This document shows positions 9,098 through 19,019 of a stretch of 64,000 bases of DNA, in pieces. The notes below the pieces were generated by a model that saw only the letters and a program-made list of their open reading frames with translations, did not search any database and had not been told where the DNA came from. The stretch is from [Pasteurella] mairii (lineage in GTDB: Bacteria > Pseudomonadota > Gammaproteobacteria > Enterobacterales > Pasteurellaceae): assembly GCA_900454475.1 (NCBI GenBank), contig UGSS01000002.1:372001-436000 (forward strand), given 5' to 3'. The position numbers and the translations under genes are program-made. Within the stretch, counting starts at the first letter, position 1; every line of letters begins with the position of its first letter.

Positions 9098-10351
9098 ATG
9101 TCATTAAACAGTTCAGATCAAGATCCTTGGGGCAGACCGGGGAGTGGGCAATCAAAGCCTGAAAATAATCAACCTGAGAATGAGCAAAAGCTAAGTTGGT
9201 CAAGCTCGCAAGATGGTTCTTCTTCGCAAGGACGCAAAGAGCAGTCGCCACCAGATATTGAAGATGTATTCAATAATTTATTGCGTAAATTGGGAGGCAA
9301 TAAATCCGGTGGTCAAGGTAATAATGGTGGCAGTCAAGGTTTTAATCCAACTAAGTTGTTGCCGATTGTGGCTATTGCCGGTGCGATTATTTGGGGCGTG
9401 AGCGGGCTTTATACGGTAAAAGAAGCGGAACGCGGTGTGGTGACCCGTTTTGGTCAGTTACACGCTATCGTGCAACCAGGTTTGAACTGGAAACCGACCT
9501 TTGTTGATCGTGTTATTCCGGTTAATGTAGAGCAAGTTAAAGAATTAAGAACGCAAGGCTCAATGTTGACTCAAGATGAAAATATGGTACGCGTGGAAAT
9601 GACCGTGCAGTATCGTGTGCAAGATCCCGCTAAATATTTGTTTAGTGTTACTAATGCAAATGATAGTTTAAACCAAGCGACGGATAGTGCACTTCGCTAT
9701 GTGATAGGTCACATGACAATGGATGATATTTTAACCACGGGACGTGCGATTGTGCGTGAAAATACGTGGAAAACCTTAAATGAAATTATCACCTCCTATG
9801 ATATGGGCTTAGAAGTGTTGGATGTGAACTTCCAATCAGCGCGCCCGCCGGAAGAAGTGAAAGCGGCGTTTGATGATGCGATTAAAGCGCAAGAAGATGA
9901 ACAACGCTATATTCGCGAAGCAGAAGCTTATGCGCGTGAGCAAGAACCGCGTGCGCGTGGGGATGCGCAACGTATTGTGGAAGAAGCGACTGCCTATAAA
10001 GAACAAGTGGTATTGAATGCGCAAGGGGAAGTGGAACGCTTCCAACGTTTGTTGCCTGAATTTAAAGCTGCACCGGATTTATTGCGCGAACGTTTGTATA
10101 TTCAAACCATGGAAAAAGTGATGGCGAATACGCCGAAAGTGATGTTGGATGGAAGTAATGGGAATAATTTAACCGTATTGCCTTTGGAACAGATTTTGCG
10201 CACTAAGGCAGCGCCTAAAGCAACGTTAACAGCACCACAAACCACGTCGTCAGGGGTACAAAGTGCGGTTAATTCTCGCACGCTTTCAGAAGTGCCAGCA
10301 TCGACGGAAAAACCACAAACTATTGAAGGTCGTCAAGGGAGATTTAACTAA
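9098..10351 (+). CDS. hflK: FtsH protease modulator HflK
   Basis: A 417-residue inner-membrane protein of the stomatin/prohibitin (SPFH) family. A glycine/serine/glutamine-rich cytosolic N-terminus is followed by one membrane segment (about 87-105), the periplasmic SPFH domain and a long charged helix rich in Glu, Arg and Ala (about 260-330). With HflC it forms the large cage that encloses FtsH hexamers and tunes their proteolysis. The ribosome site ACGGAG is 6 nt before ATG. The TAA stop overlaps the hflC ATG by one base (TAATG), which indicates coupled translation. Confidence 0.95.
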   Translation: MSLNSSDQDPWGRPGSGQSKPENNQPENEQKLSWSSSQDGSSSQGRKEQSPPDIEDVFNNLLRKLGGNKSGGQGNNGGSQGFNPTKLLPIVAIAGAIIWGVSGLYTVKEAERGVVTRFGQLHAIVQPGLNWKPTFVDRVIPVNVEQVKELRTQGSMLTQDENMVRVEMTVQYRVQDPAKYLFSVTNANDSLNQATDSALRYVIGHMTMDDILTTGRAIVRENTWKTLNEIITSYDMGLEVLDVNFQSARPPEEVKAAFDDAIKAQEDEQRYIREAEAYAREQEPRARGDAQRIVEEATAYKEQVVLNAQGEVERFQRLLPEFKAAPDLLRERLYIQTMEKVMANTPKVMLDGSNGNNLTVLPLEQILRTKAAPKATLTAPQTTSSGVQSAVNSRTLSEVPASTEKPQTIEGRQGRFN

Positions 10352-11235
10352 TGCGTAAACTTTTAACTCCAGTCATTATTGTATTAATCGCCTTGATTTA
10401 TTCCAGCATCGTGATTGTGTATGAGGGCAGTCGTGGGATTATGTTGCGTTTTGGCAAAGTGCAACGTGATGCTGACAACAAAGTAGTGGTGTATAACCCG
10501 GGTTTGCATTTTAAAATTCCGTTTATTGACAATATCAAAATCTTAGATGCGCGTATTCGTACCCTTGATGGTGAAGCCGATCGTTTTGTTACTGTTGAGA
10601 AAAAAGATTTGTTGGTGGATTCCTATGTGAAATGGCGAATCAGCGATTTCGGACGTTTTTATACTGCCACCGGTGGGGGGGATTATGCTCAAGCGTCTAA
10701 CTTGTTGCGTCGTAAAGTTAACGACCGCTTACGTTCAGAAATCGGTTCTCGCACCATTAAAGATATTGTTTCCGGTACGCGCGGGGAATTAATGGCGGGC
10801 GCAAAAACCGCCCTTAATACAGGACAAGACAGCACTTCCGAATTGGGGATTGAAGTGATTGACGTGCGCGTAAAACAAATCAACTTACCGGATGAAGTCT
10901 CCTCGTCGATTTACCAACGGATGCGCGCAGAACGTGATGCAGTCGCGCGTGAACATCGTTCACAAGGGAAAGAAAAAGCTGCGTTTATTCAAGCGGATGT
11001 GGATCGTAAAGTAACGTTAATTTTAGCTAATGCGGGTAAAACTGCGCAAGAATTGCGCGGTGCCGGAGATGCGACTGCAGCGAAATTATATAGCGATGCG
11101 TTTAGCCATGAACCGGAGTTTTATAGTTTCGTCAGAAGCATGAAAGCCTATGAAAGTAGTTTTGCTGGCTCGGATAATTTGATGATCTTAAAACCGGGCA
11201 GCGAATTCTTCCGCTTTATGCAAGCGCCTAAATAA
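10351..11235 (+). CDS. hflC: FtsH protease modulator HflC
   Basis: A 294-residue partner of HflK. An N-terminal membrane anchor (about residues 5-24) is followed by an SPFH domain and the helical segment KEKAAFIQADVDRKV. It ends shortly after LRFMQAPK-type sequence (here FFRFMQAPK), the usual length for the family. It starts on the last base of hflK, so the two form an operon. Downstream the gene runs into an IS remnant whose inner hairpin may now end the transcript. Confidence 0.95.
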   Translation: MRKLLTPVIIVLIALIYSSIVIVYEGSRGIMLRFGKVQRDADNKVVVYNPGLHFKIPFIDNIKILDARIRTLDGEADRFVTVEKKDLLVDSYVKWRISDFGRFYTATGGGDYAQASNLLRRKVNDRLRSEIGSRTIKDIVSGTRGELMAGAKTALNTGQDSTSELGIEVIDVRVKQINLPDEVSSSIYQRMRAERDAVAREHRSQGKEKAAFIQADVDRKVTLILANAGKTAQELRGAGDATAAKLYSDAFSHEPEFYSFVRSMKAYESSFAGSDNLMILKPGSEFFRFMQAPK

Positions 11236-11318
11236 CCCCTTGAATTAAGCTAAAATATAAAGTGCGATCAGAAATAATCAAATTTTTGATCTGCCTCCAA
11301 AAGTTTGACTGTTATTCA

Positions 11319-11357
11319 AAGGACTGATTTCGATATTATATCGGAGTCAGTCCTTTT
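11319..11357. terminator. Long hairpin at the hflC-proximal end of the IS remnant
   Basis: AAAGGACTGATTTCGA pairs with TCGGAGTCAGTCCTTT with two G-U/mismatch positions, followed by TAGTTTTAATT. It probably came with the IS 3' end and could now serve as the hflC transcript terminator, since no other hairpin follows hflC closely. Confidence 0.5.
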
Positions 11358-11371
11358 AGTTTTAATTGAAC

Positions 11372-11491
11372 TTATTCTTCATTGTTGAAGCGCACATCGT
11401 CATAGATTGTCTGTTTAGGTTCATCAATATATTCAAGTTTTTCTGTAAAACATTCTGTTTTTATTCGGTTAAAAAACTTTTCATCAAGGTA
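11372..11491 (-). pseudogene. 3' end of IS3-type transposase OrfB
   Basis: Thirty-nine codons and a stop encode a fragment with FFNRIKTECF and EPKQTIYDDV. This corresponds to the C-terminal part of IS3-family integrase domains, where a short helix with the catalytic Glu is followed by the YI-FNN tail. A stop codon (TAA) lies directly upstream in frame, and the N-terminal DDE region is gone. Confidence 0.55.
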
Positions 11492-11591
11492 TTATTCAAG
11501 TAAAGGTCTTTTCTTGAACGAGTGTGAGAGTATATTTTTTAGCCGCTTACCATTTGGACGATGATTTAATCCATAAGCAATCAATGTATTA

Positions 11592-11816
11592 TTAAAGTAA
11601 TCTAGAATTGGCGAAAATTAACCACTTTTCATGGGAGTTACTTGTACTAAAATTCCATTGTATTTTGTCAGATAAATTAAAATGCCGAAGTGTGAGTGGG
11701 AGATTTTCGTGATGTTTGAAATAAAAACTCACGACTTGCTGTTTCAATTTTGGGTTATAAAAAATCTGCACCTTAATCAATTGGAAAGTGAGACCAACTT
11801 TTGGGGCGCAGATCAC
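11592..11816 (-). pseudogene. Fragment of IS3-type transposase OrfA
   Basis: A 74-codon open frame contains NPKLKQQVVSFYFKHHENLP and LTLRHFNLS, the helix-turn-helix start of IS150-like OrfA proteins (charged helix, then L-x-x-H/Q-FNLS). The reading frame then departs from the family and stops. It begins inside the terminal inverted repeat, so the real OrfA start was probably a little further in. Confidence 0.55.
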
Positions 11817-11841
11817 CTTGATTAATGATCGAACTGTTGAC

Positions 11842-12897
11842 TTATTCTTTTTTCAACAAAAAGACACCATGTTCGGCTAAGTGAATATATGCCTCGTTTA
11901 AGGTTGAATTGAAATTATCCGGGTTTGCGTTAATCAATAGATCTTTGCCTCCCCAATTGGCGACAATTTCCCAGTGATTTCCCATATAGACTGCATTTTT
12001 TATCTCACAACGTTGCGAGGCATCCCCCGTCGCCTGCAAGGTGATGGCTTCCGGGCGAATACCTACTAAGCATTCACCATGCGGTAAACCAAATTGTTGA
12101 CTATCCGGTAGCGTAAATTGATAACCGTTGACGGTGACTTGATTTTGTTGCAAATGCCCGTCAAAGATACTGCTTTCACCCATAAAATTTGCCAAAAAGA
12201 GGGAATTTGGGCGCAAATAAAGCTCTTTTGCCGGCGCTTTTTGCATAATTTTCCCTTTGTGCATAACGATTACTTCGTCGGAAACGGCAAAGGCTTCGGT
12301 TTGATCGTGAGTCACATAAAGGCTGGTTATACCTAAGCTTTGTTGCAATTCGCGAATTTTTTCGCGCATGGAGCGACGTAAGTTGGCATCTAGGTTACTT
12401 AGTGGTTCATCAAATAACAACACTTTCGGTTTTAATACTAACGCACGTGCGAGTGCAACGCGTTGCTGTTGACCGCCGGAGATTTGATCCACGTAACGAT
12501 CTTCAAAGCCACTTAAATCGACTAATTCCAAGGCTTCTTTGACGCGTTGTTTGCGTTCTTCGCTGTCAACGCCTTGCATTCTTAACCCATATCCGACGTT
12601 ATCTCCAATGGACATATGTGGGAATAGGGCGTAAGACTGGAATACGATACAAATATCGCGGTTTTGGATGGATGATTTGGTGACATCTTCGCCATCAATA
12701 AAAATTTGCCCAGAGGTCGGGCTTTCAAGTCCAGCCACTAAACGGAGAACGGTGGTTTTACCACAACCGGATGGTCCCAGTAAAGTCACCATTGTGCCGC
12801 GTTTAATCGTTAAATCCAGATTATCAATGACCACCGCTTTACCAAAAGCTTTAGTGATATTTTTTAATACTAAGAAATCATTGTTTTTTACTGTCAT
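11842..12897 (-). CDS. afuC: AfuC-type ABC transporter ATP-binding protein
   Basis: The 351-residue ATPase of the afuABC importer. Walker A is GPSGCGKTT (41-49), the signature is ISGGQQQR (139-146) and Walker B is VLLFDEP (159-165). A TOBE-like C-terminal domain follows. Databases usually name this subfamily FbpC (ferric iron import), but its partner AfuA here has sugar-phosphate-binding residues. It lies 111 bp behind afuB. The gap holds an uptake signal and two short GC-rich hairpins (near 12930-12990) but no clear promoter. The downstream neighbour is the IS remnant, with no terminator seen before it. Confidence 0.85.
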   Translation of the reverse strand: MTVKNNDFLVLKNITKAFGKAVVIDNLDLTIKRGTMVTLLGPSGCGKTTVLRLVAGLESPTSGQIFIDGEDVTKSSIQNRDICIVFQSYALFPHMSIGDNVGYGLRMQGVDSEERKQRVKEALELVDLSGFEDRYVDQISGGQQQRVALARALVLKPKVLLFDEPLSNLDANLRRSMREKIRELQQSLGITSLYVTHDQTEAFAVSDEVIVMHKGKIMQKAPAKELYLRPNSLFLANFMGESSIFDGHLQQNQVTVNGYQFTLPDSQQFGLPHGECLVGIRPEAITLQATGDASQRCEIKNAVYMGNHWEIVANWGGKDLLINANPDNFNSTLNEAYIHLAEHGVFLLKKE

Positions 12898-13008
12898 AAT
12901 TTGTTACTACCTTTTGTTTAATCGTGTAGGTATCCCTGCCTACCACTTTGATTTGTTATGTTATTGGAGGGCAAGGGGCCCACCCTACAAATGTCAAGTG
13001 CGGTCAAT

Positions 13009-15066
13009 TTAATCCGCTTTTTTTGCTTTAGATTTCGCGATACGTGTATCGCCGACAATCCAGTCGAAGAATAAGATAATCGCCATCATTACCACGATTA
13101 AGATTGAACCATAAGCAATGGCAACACCGTATTCACCATCTTCTACGCGGTTTAAAATATATGCGGTCGCGACGCGCGTATCAGCAGTGACCAAGAAAAT
13201 AATTGCGCTTACGGTTGTCATGGCGCGTACAAAGCTGGTGACTAAGGCGGATAATAATGCCGGTTTTAATAAAGGGAACACAATAAACCAGATTGTTTTA
13301 AATGAAGAACCTTTTAATGAAAGCGAGGCTTCATCAAGGGATTTATCCAGTTGTCCAAGACCGGCAATTGCCGCACGCATGCCAATGGGCAAATCGCGCA
13401 TTACCATTGAGATAATAATGATGATACCGGTTCCGGTGATATACATTGGTGCGTTATTAAACGCAAGGATATAAGATACCCCGGCAACGGTTCCTGGGAC
13501 AGCAAAACATAGCATAGTCAAAAATTCTAAGGTTTTTTTACCTTGGAAATCTTTGCGTACCACAATATAGGCGATAAGTAAGCCAAATAACGCTGTTAAT
13601 GGGGCGGCAATAGCCGCATAGATCATCGTATTAATGAGTGATGGCCATGCGCCGTCACTAAATCCTTGCCCGAATAACATCGTGTAATTTTTTAGTGTTA
13701 GCGTGTAATCAACACCCCAGTTCACAGTAAAACTACCGTAGAAAATGCTGCCATAAAGTACTACGTTGAAGATAATCCAAAATCCTAACATGAGGATAAT
13801 GCTATATTTGACCCCATTGGGTAATTCTTGTACGTCTCCTCGATAAGATTTACCGGAAACCGTTACGTAAGAGCGATTCCCAATCCAGATATACTGAATA
13901 ATGAAAATTAATAACGAGAAAATTAATAACAGGGAGCCTAGGGTGCTGGCTGAGGCATAATCCAATTGAGAGCCGGCAATATAGAAATAGATTTGCGTCG
14001 CGATAACATCAAAGCTGCCACCTAACACCAATGGATTACTAAAATCCGCTAAGGATTGGATAAACACAATCAAGAACGAATTTGCCAATGCTGGGCGGAG
14101 AAGTGGAAAAATAATGTTATAAAAGGTTTGATAACGATTTGCTCGTAAGGTATAAGATGCTTCTTCAATGGAGGGATGGATAGATTTTAGCGCACCGTCT
14201 AAAATCATAAATGAAATCGGTGCGAACGCTAGAATTTGCGCGATAGCAATACCAGAAAAACCATAAAGCCAGTTGTAATTAGTAAACCCGAAGTGATTGT
14301 TTAAAAATTCAGTGACATAACCGGATCTTCCCAGCATCAAGGTGACGCCAAGCCCTACAACGAAAGGCGGTGTGACAATTGGTAAGATAGAGAAGATTTT
14401 GCCGATAAATGCAGTACGTCTTGCGATGCGCGTGGTATATAATGCAAATGCTAAACCGAAAACAGTAGAAACTAAGCCAACAAAACCGGAAAGAGCAAGA
14501 GAGTTTGTAATAACGCGAATAATATAATTCTGATTGAGTATGTGTAATACTTGTTCCGGCGCAAACGTATCTCCGTCGTAAAACATGGAGACAAAAATAG
14601 CAATTGTTGGATAAACAATAAAGAAAAAGATCAATAATATTATGCTGATAAGTGAGGCGAGGATAAACTTATCCCCTTGCATAAATTTTAATTTTGCTAG
14701 CGATAAGGTTGCTAATGCAGTGAGTGTCGCTATCAGGATAATCACTGAATATCCCATACTGACCTTATAAATGGTCGCACTGATAAAACAAAATAAGGCG
14801 ATAGCCGCGACCAAGTATAATTCAACTTTAGCTTGTTTTTGCTGTGAAAGTTGAAAGTGCGGTAAAAATAAAAAGAGAATTAACGGTAAAAACCACAAAA
14901 TGGTGAGGTTTACCGATGACCATCCCATCGCCTCCCAAAATTCGTCGCTGGTACTTTCGAATAATCCGTAGTCCAATGCGGTGGACGGAAGAATTAAAAA
15001 CGCAATCAGGGATAAAATGACCCAAAAAGTGGACGTTTGTGTAATTGGTAATTTCGCGGAATTCAT
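13009..15066 (-). CDS. afuB: AfuB-type ABC transporter permease
   Basis: A 685-residue inner-membrane protein with about sixteen hydrophobic segments. It is a fusion of two MetI-like permease halves, each with an EAA coupling motif (EEASYTLRANRYQTF and DEASLSLKGSSFKTI), preceded by extra N-terminal membrane segments. The length matches Actinobacillus AfuB (about 685) rather than the roughly 500-residue HitB/FbpB iron permeases. The single-chain double permease would work with one AfuC dimer. It lies 63 bp downstream of afuA and shares its orientation. Confidence 0.87.
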   Translation of the reverse strand: MNSAKLPITQTSTFWVILSLIAFLILPSTALDYGLFESTSDEFWEAMGWSSVNLTILWFLPLILFLFLPHFQLSQQKQAKVELYLVAAIALFCFISATIYKVSMGYSVIILIATLTALATLSLAKLKFMQGDKFILASLISIILLIFFFIVYPTIAIFVSMFYDGDTFAPEQVLHILNQNYIIRVITNSLALSGFVGLVSTVFGLAFALYTTRIARRTAFIGKIFSILPIVTPPFVVGLGVTLMLGRSGYVTEFLNNHFGFTNYNWLYGFSGIAIAQILAFAPISFMILDGALKSIHPSIEEASYTLRANRYQTFYNIIFPLLRPALANSFLIVFIQSLADFSNPLVLGGSFDVIATQIYFYIAGSQLDYASASTLGSLLLIFSLLIFIIQYIWIGNRSYVTVSGKSYRGDVQELPNGVKYSIILMLGFWIIFNVVLYGSIFYGSFTVNWGVDYTLTLKNYTMLFGQGFSDGAWPSLINTMIYAAIAAPLTALFGLLIAYIVVRKDFQGKKTLEFLTMLCFAVPGTVAGVSYILAFNNAPMYITGTGIIIIISMVMRDLPIGMRAAIAGLGQLDKSLDEASLSLKGSSFKTIWFIVFPLLKPALLSALVTSFVRAMTTVSAIIFLVTADTRVATAYILNRVEDGEYGVAIAYGSILIVVMMAIILFFDWIVGDTRIAKSKAKKAD

Positions 15067-15129
15067 AATGCCTCGCAGAAAGAAAGAAAAGAAAGAATGT
15101 GACGGACAGCCACATTCTTATGATAAGGA

Positions 15130-16170
15130 TTATTTAGCTAATTTAATCTCATCAACCCATTTTGTAATCAAGCGCTTACGTTCATCAGCCGCGCCAAATT
15201 TTTCAAAATCATAGTTGATGAGACTTAATTTTGTCGGATCAAAGGCGGTTGGTGACTGCTCGGCTGTTGTATTTGTTAAGGTTTGGAGTGCATTTCCTTT
15301 TTTCCAAGCTAATTCTTGCCCTTCTTTAGATAATGCCCAGTCAACAAACAATTTGGCGTTTTCTATATTGCGTGCGCCTTTAAGAATACTGACGCCACCT
15401 AATTCATAACCGGTACCTTCGCAAGGAACAATCATTTCAATTGGCGCACCATGTTGTTTTTCTAGCGCATAGTCGTGTAAGAAACCGATTCCCACCGTGG
15501 TTTCAGCGCGTGCAGCGTTACGCGATGGTGCAATGCCTGATTTGGTATATTGGGAAATATTTGGATGCAATTGTTTAAAGTAATTAAAGGCTTCATCTTC
15601 GCCCCATAATTGGACGAAAGTAGCGATAGCGGTATAGGCGGTGCCGGAGCTTTGCGGGTCAGCAATTTGAATTTCACCTTTCAGGCGTGGGTCGGTTAAA
15701 TCTTTCCAACATTTTGGCACTTCGGTGATACCGAGTTTTTTCAAGCGTTCGGTGTTCACGCCAAAGCCTAAAATTCCCATATAAATTGCTGAACTTAAGT
15801 TACCTTTTACTTTTGCCGGATCTTGGAAACGTTCCACCAATTGATCCACATTCGGCGAACGATAGGCTTCCAATAAGCCTAATTCCCCAGCTTGCGATTG
15901 CGGATCTAAGGTTCCGCCATACCAAACGTCTGCTTGTGGGTTATTTTTTTCCGCTTCAATTTTGGCAAAGGTACTGCCCGAACCATTACGAATAAAAGAA
16001 ACTTTGACATCATATTTTTCACCAAAAGCACTGGTTTCAGCCTCACACATTTCGTTAGTTGCACTACAATATACAACTAAACGTCCTTTCGCATTAGCTT
16101 GTGCGCTAAAAACTAAACCTGCGGTTAAAAGTGCGGTCGAAATTGCAAGAGAAATTGCTTTTACTTTCAT
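15130..16170 (-). CDS. afuA: AfuA periplasmic binding protein (sugar-phosphate ABC importer)
   Basis: A 346-residue periplasmic protein with a signal peptide ending at about ANA27. AfuA of Actinobacillus was first called an iron-binding protein and later shown to bind hexose phosphates and sedoheptulose-7-phosphate. In this sequence His232, Asp233 and Glu256 become 205, 206 and 229 in mature numbering, the positions I recall as ligand contacts. The paired tyrosines of FbpA-type iron binders are absent. GGGAGG lies about 6 nt upstream of ATG. A CRP-type site about 100 bp upstream fits a carbon-source role. Confidence 0.88.
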   Translation of the reverse strand: MKVKAISLAISTALLTAGLVFSAQANAKGRLVVYCSATNEMCEAETSAFGEKYDVKVSFIRNGSGSTFAKIEAEKNNPQADVWYGGTLDPQSQAGELGLLEAYRSPNVDQLVERFQDPAKVKGNLSSAIYMGILGFGVNTERLKKLGITEVPKCWKDLTDPRLKGEIQIADPQSSGTAYTAIATFVQLWGEDEAFNYFKQLHPNISQYTKSGIAPSRNAARAETTVGIGFLHDYALEKQHGAPIEMIVPCEGTGYELGGVSILKGARNIENAKLFVDWALSKEGQELAWKKGNALQTLTNTTAEQSPTAFDPTKLSLINYDFEKFGAADERKRLITKWVDEIKLAK

Positions 16171-16267
16171 GGAAACCTCCCAGCTCCTTGAATTTAATTA
16201 ATACTGATATAAATAGACATTTACCATGTCAATTTAGCGCATATTACGCCAAATTGATGGCGAATAC

Positions 16268-16283
16268 CGTGAAGTTTTTCACA
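16268..16283. promoter_or_regulatory. CRP-type binding site between afuA and udk
   Basis: CGTGA-N6-TCACA, with nine of ten consensus positions. It lies 105 bp upstream of afuA (centre to ATG) and about 104 bp upstream of udk. The afuA side is the more likely target because AfuABC imports carbon sources. Confidence 0.6.
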
Positions 16284-16379
16284 AAATAAAAATTTATTTT
16301 TTATTTTATAAAAAAATCGCTTTTTTTCTTGTTTTTTTATTTATAATGCAGATTAGTTTTGTTTATAAAGGTTTGTATT

Positions 16380-17024
16380 ATGTCTGAATCGTCTTCTTGT
16401 ATCATTATCGCTATTGCCGGAGCTTCTGCGTCTGGAAAAAGCCTTATCGCAACAACGATTTATCGGGAACTTTGTGATGAAATCGGAGAAGGTGCAATAG
16501 GCATTATTTCCGAAGACAGTTATTATAAAGACCAAAGTCATCTTGCTATGCAGGAACGAATAAAAACCAATTATGATCACCCGAATTCTATGGATCGTGA
16601 TTTGTTGATTACCCATTTAAAATCGCTAAAAAGCGGTCAGGCGGTGGATATTCCAGTTTATGATTATGTTGAACACACGCGTAAGCAACAAGTGACGCAT
16701 TTTGAACCGAGAGAAATCATTATCTTAGAAGGTATTTTACTTTTAACTGATGAACGATTACGGCAGGAAATAAATGTTTCTATTTTTGTTGATGCGCCAC
16801 TGGATATTTGTTTTATTCGTCGTTTAAAACGCGATATGCAAGAGCGCGGGCGTTCGCTGGAATCGGTGATCGAACAATATCGCGCCACGGTTCGTCCCAT
16901 GTTTTTACAATTTATCGAACCGTCGAAACAGTATGCGGATATCGTAGTTCCGCGCGGTGGTAAAAATCGCATTGCCATCAATATGTTAAAAGCACAAATT
17001 CGACATTTGCTAGGGAAAAAATAG
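16380..17024 (+). CDS. udk: Uridine kinase
   Basis: A 214-residue cytosolic kinase that phosphorylates uridine and cytidine in pyrimidine salvage. The P-loop GASASGKS is at residues 14-21, followed by the family stretches [18 protein letters not shown] and EGILLL. The frame is open seven codons further upstream, but ATG 16380 aligns with other Udk N-termini ([15 protein letters not shown]). dcd follows after 8 bp, the same order as in H. influenzae. Confidence 0.95.
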   Translation: MSESSSCIIIAIAGASASGKSLIATTIYRELCDEIGEGAIGIISEDSYYKDQSHLAMQERIKTNYDHPNSMDRDLLITHLKSLKSGQAVDIPVYDYVEHTRKQQVTHFEPREIIILEGILLLTDERLRQEINVSIFVDAPLDICFIRRLKRDMQERGRSLESVIEQYRATVRPMFLQFIEPSKQYADIVVPRGGKNRIAINMLKAQIRHLLGKK

Positions 17025-17032
17025 AGAAAATT

Positions 17033-17617
17033 ATGAGATTATGTGATACCGATATTGAGCGTTATTTGGATGAGGGGCGGATTTCGCTGGTGCCAAGACC
17101 AAGTAATGATAAGATTAATGGTGCGACGGTGGATGTCAGATTGGGTAATTCTTTTCGCGTGTTTCGTGAGCATTCTGCGCCTTACATTGATTTAAGCGGT
17201 CCCAAAGAAGAAGTTTCTGCACAATTAGATGCAGTGATGAGTGAGGAAATTATCATTGCCGAAAATGAAGCCTTTTTCTTGCATCCCGGTGATTTAGCAT
17301 TAGCCACGACGTTGGAAGAAGTGACTTTGCCGGCGAATATTATCGGCTGGTTGGACGGACGTTCTTCTCTGGCGCGTTTAGGCTTGATGGTTCACGTCAC
17401 CGCACACCGTATCGATCCGGGTTGGCATGGTAAAATTGTGTTGGAATTTTTTAACTCCGGCAAATTGCCATTGGCATTACGTCCGAATATGGTTATTGGT
17501 GCCTTGAGTTTTGAGGTCTTAAGTGGCGAAGCGGCAAGACCTTATAATCGTCGGCAAAATGCGAAATATAAAAATCAACAAAATGCGGTAGCGAGTCGCA
17601 TTGATGAAGATAAATAA
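17033..17617 (+). CDS. dcd: dCTP deaminase
   Basis: A 194-residue enzyme that deaminates dCTP to dUTP, feeding dTMP synthesis. The trimer signature [20 protein letters not shown] and the following [15 protein letters not shown] segment with the catalytic glutamate are intact. It ends in the usual lysine/asparagine-rich tail. The start is 8 bp behind udk, and the next gene begins 13 bp after its stop, so udk-dcd-asmA-like are probably co-transcribed. Confidence 0.96.
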   Translation: MRLCDTDIERYLDEGRISLVPRPSNDKINGATVDVRLGNSFRVFREHSAPYIDLSGPKEEVSAQLDAVMSEEIIIAENEAFFLHPGDLALATTLEEVTLPANIIGWLDGRSSLARLGLMVHVTAHRIDPGWHGKIVLEFFNSGKLPLALRPNMVIGALSFEVLSGEAARPYNRRQNAKYKNQQNAVASRIDEDK

Positions 17618-17630
17618 GAAGGAAATCAAG

Positions 17631-18950
17631 ATGATAAAGAAAGTGACTAGTGGGATAATTGTTATCATTTTGGCACTTTCTGCGTTTTTTTATGTACAAA
17701 TAAACAGCGCGCGCGAGCAAGTTATTGCCCTGCTTAATCAGCAGCAAATTCAATTTTCCGCGCTTAATTTGCATTTTTTCCCCAGCCCGCAAATTTCCCT
17801 TGAAACTCCGCATTTTTCCTATCAAGATCAACGTATTGGCTTTAAACAAGCCACCGTGAAACTTGCTTTATTTCCCTTACTTAGCGGGCGTTTTGTTCTC
17901 GAACGACTGCAATTGACGCAAGGGCATTTTTCCGCCACAGATTGGATTTTGCGGGATGCGGAATTCTCTGATACCAATTTATCGTCGGATAATTGGGCAT
18001 CCTTTGTGGAACGTCTTAAAAATCCGTTAAATTTCGACCGCACTTTGGCGGAAATTCATTTTCATCTCAACGGAAATCTCAGCTCGTCGGCGCAAGATGA
18101 GCTGCATTTTTCTGCCAATTTTACCTTAGGAAATCGTCAGCTAGTGGCAAGTGCGGTCAAAATTTTGTTAGATTTGCAAAAACCGACGTATAACGGAAAT
18201 CGTCAATTTGCTATGGCGTGGCATGAGAGCCGAATTGAGCGGACGGAGGCGGAGAAGTATGTGATAGCGATTCAAGATCTGAACCTTAATCAGGCGTTAT
18301 TAGGATCGCCGAAAATCTTGTTGGATACCGCGCGCCAAGAAGTGTCTGTTACGCAATTATGTCAAGATTGTATGATCATGGGGCATTGGCAAGAACGTTC
18401 GGATAAAAAAATGACAGCACTTTTTAGGCTGAATGCCATGCCATTAGATCGCGTATTAACTGCGGTGAAGCTGCCTGTGATTGCCAGCGGAAGCACTGAT
18501 TTTTCCGCTGTAATGTTGTGGCAAGATAGAAATTTGTTGGAAAGTGAGTTTTATTCGGAAACCCACAAGGGAGAATTGCTCGGTTTAAATTTGCTTTCCT
18601 TAGCCGGTCAATATTTGCCGATCAATTATGATGAGCAGGCGTTGCAAAGTAAAAATATGGATATGGCGTTTAATAAATTGTCTGTACGATCCCGTTGGGA
18701 GAGTGGGAAATTACTGTTTGATAATATTGAATTAGATACCTCAACGATTGTGGCACAGGGGCACGGGATATCCAATTGGTTTACTATGCAATGTGATGTC
18801 ACTTTGAATATTGGATTGCGTGAATATCCGAAATTTGTTTTGCCTATCCGCTTTTTTGATCGCTGCGATTCGCCACAATATGAAATTAAATTTAATAAAA
18901 ATTTTCGCGATCAGCTGCGATCTTTGTTGCAGGAAAAATTACTCAATTAA
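17631..18950 (+). CDS. AsmA-like protein
   Basis: A 439-residue protein with a single N-terminal membrane segment (about residues 5-22) and a large periplasmic part rich in beta strands and LFPLLSGRFVLERL-type repeats. This is the pattern of AsmA family proteins, which are linked to phospholipid transport and outer-membrane assembly. It corresponds by position to the gene after dcd in H. influenzae. The frame is open upstream into dcd, but ATG 17631 has an AAGAAGGAA ribosome site and is preferred. Two uptake signals lie within it. Confidence 0.75.
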   Translation: MIKKVTSGIIVIILALSAFFYVQINSAREQVIALLNQQQIQFSALNLHFFPSPQISLETPHFSYQDQRIGFKQATVKLALFPLLSGRFVLERLQLTQGHFSATDWILRDAEFSDTNLSSDNWASFVERLKNPLNFDRTLAEIHFHLNGNLSSSAQDELHFSANFTLGNRQLVASAVKILLDLQKPTYNGNRQFAMAWHESRIERTEAEKYVIAIQDLNLNQALLGSPKILLDTARQEVSVTQLCQDCMIMGHWQERSDKKMTALFRLNAMPLDRVLTAVKLPVIASGSTDFSAVMLWQDRNLLESEFYSETHKGELLGLNLLSLAGQYLPINYDEQALQSKNMDMAFNKLSVRSRWESGKLLFDNIELDTSTIVAQGHGISNWFTMQCDVTLNIGLREYPKFVLPIRFFDRCDSPQYEIKFNKNFRDQLRSLLQEKLLN

Positions 18951-19019
18951 CCGGAAAAAATTTACATTTTTTGTTCAAATGATAGAATAAGCCTTTATTT
19001 TTCTCGGACTTAATTGCTC

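Larger units (their letters stand above)
11288..11815 (-). mobile_element. Decayed IS3-family (IS150-like) insertion sequence remnant
   Basis: Both ends survive as inverted repeats: TGATCTGCCTCCAAAAGTTT at 11288 and, on the other strand from 11815, TGATCTGCGCCCCAAAAGTT. Between them only 528 bp remain of an expected 1.2 kb or more. The minus strand holds a fragment of the helix-turn-helix OrfA and the last 39 codons of OrfB, both broken. No target-site duplication is visible, so the insertion is old. The family is inferred from the OrfA and OrfB motifs, not from a database match. Confidence 0.65.
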
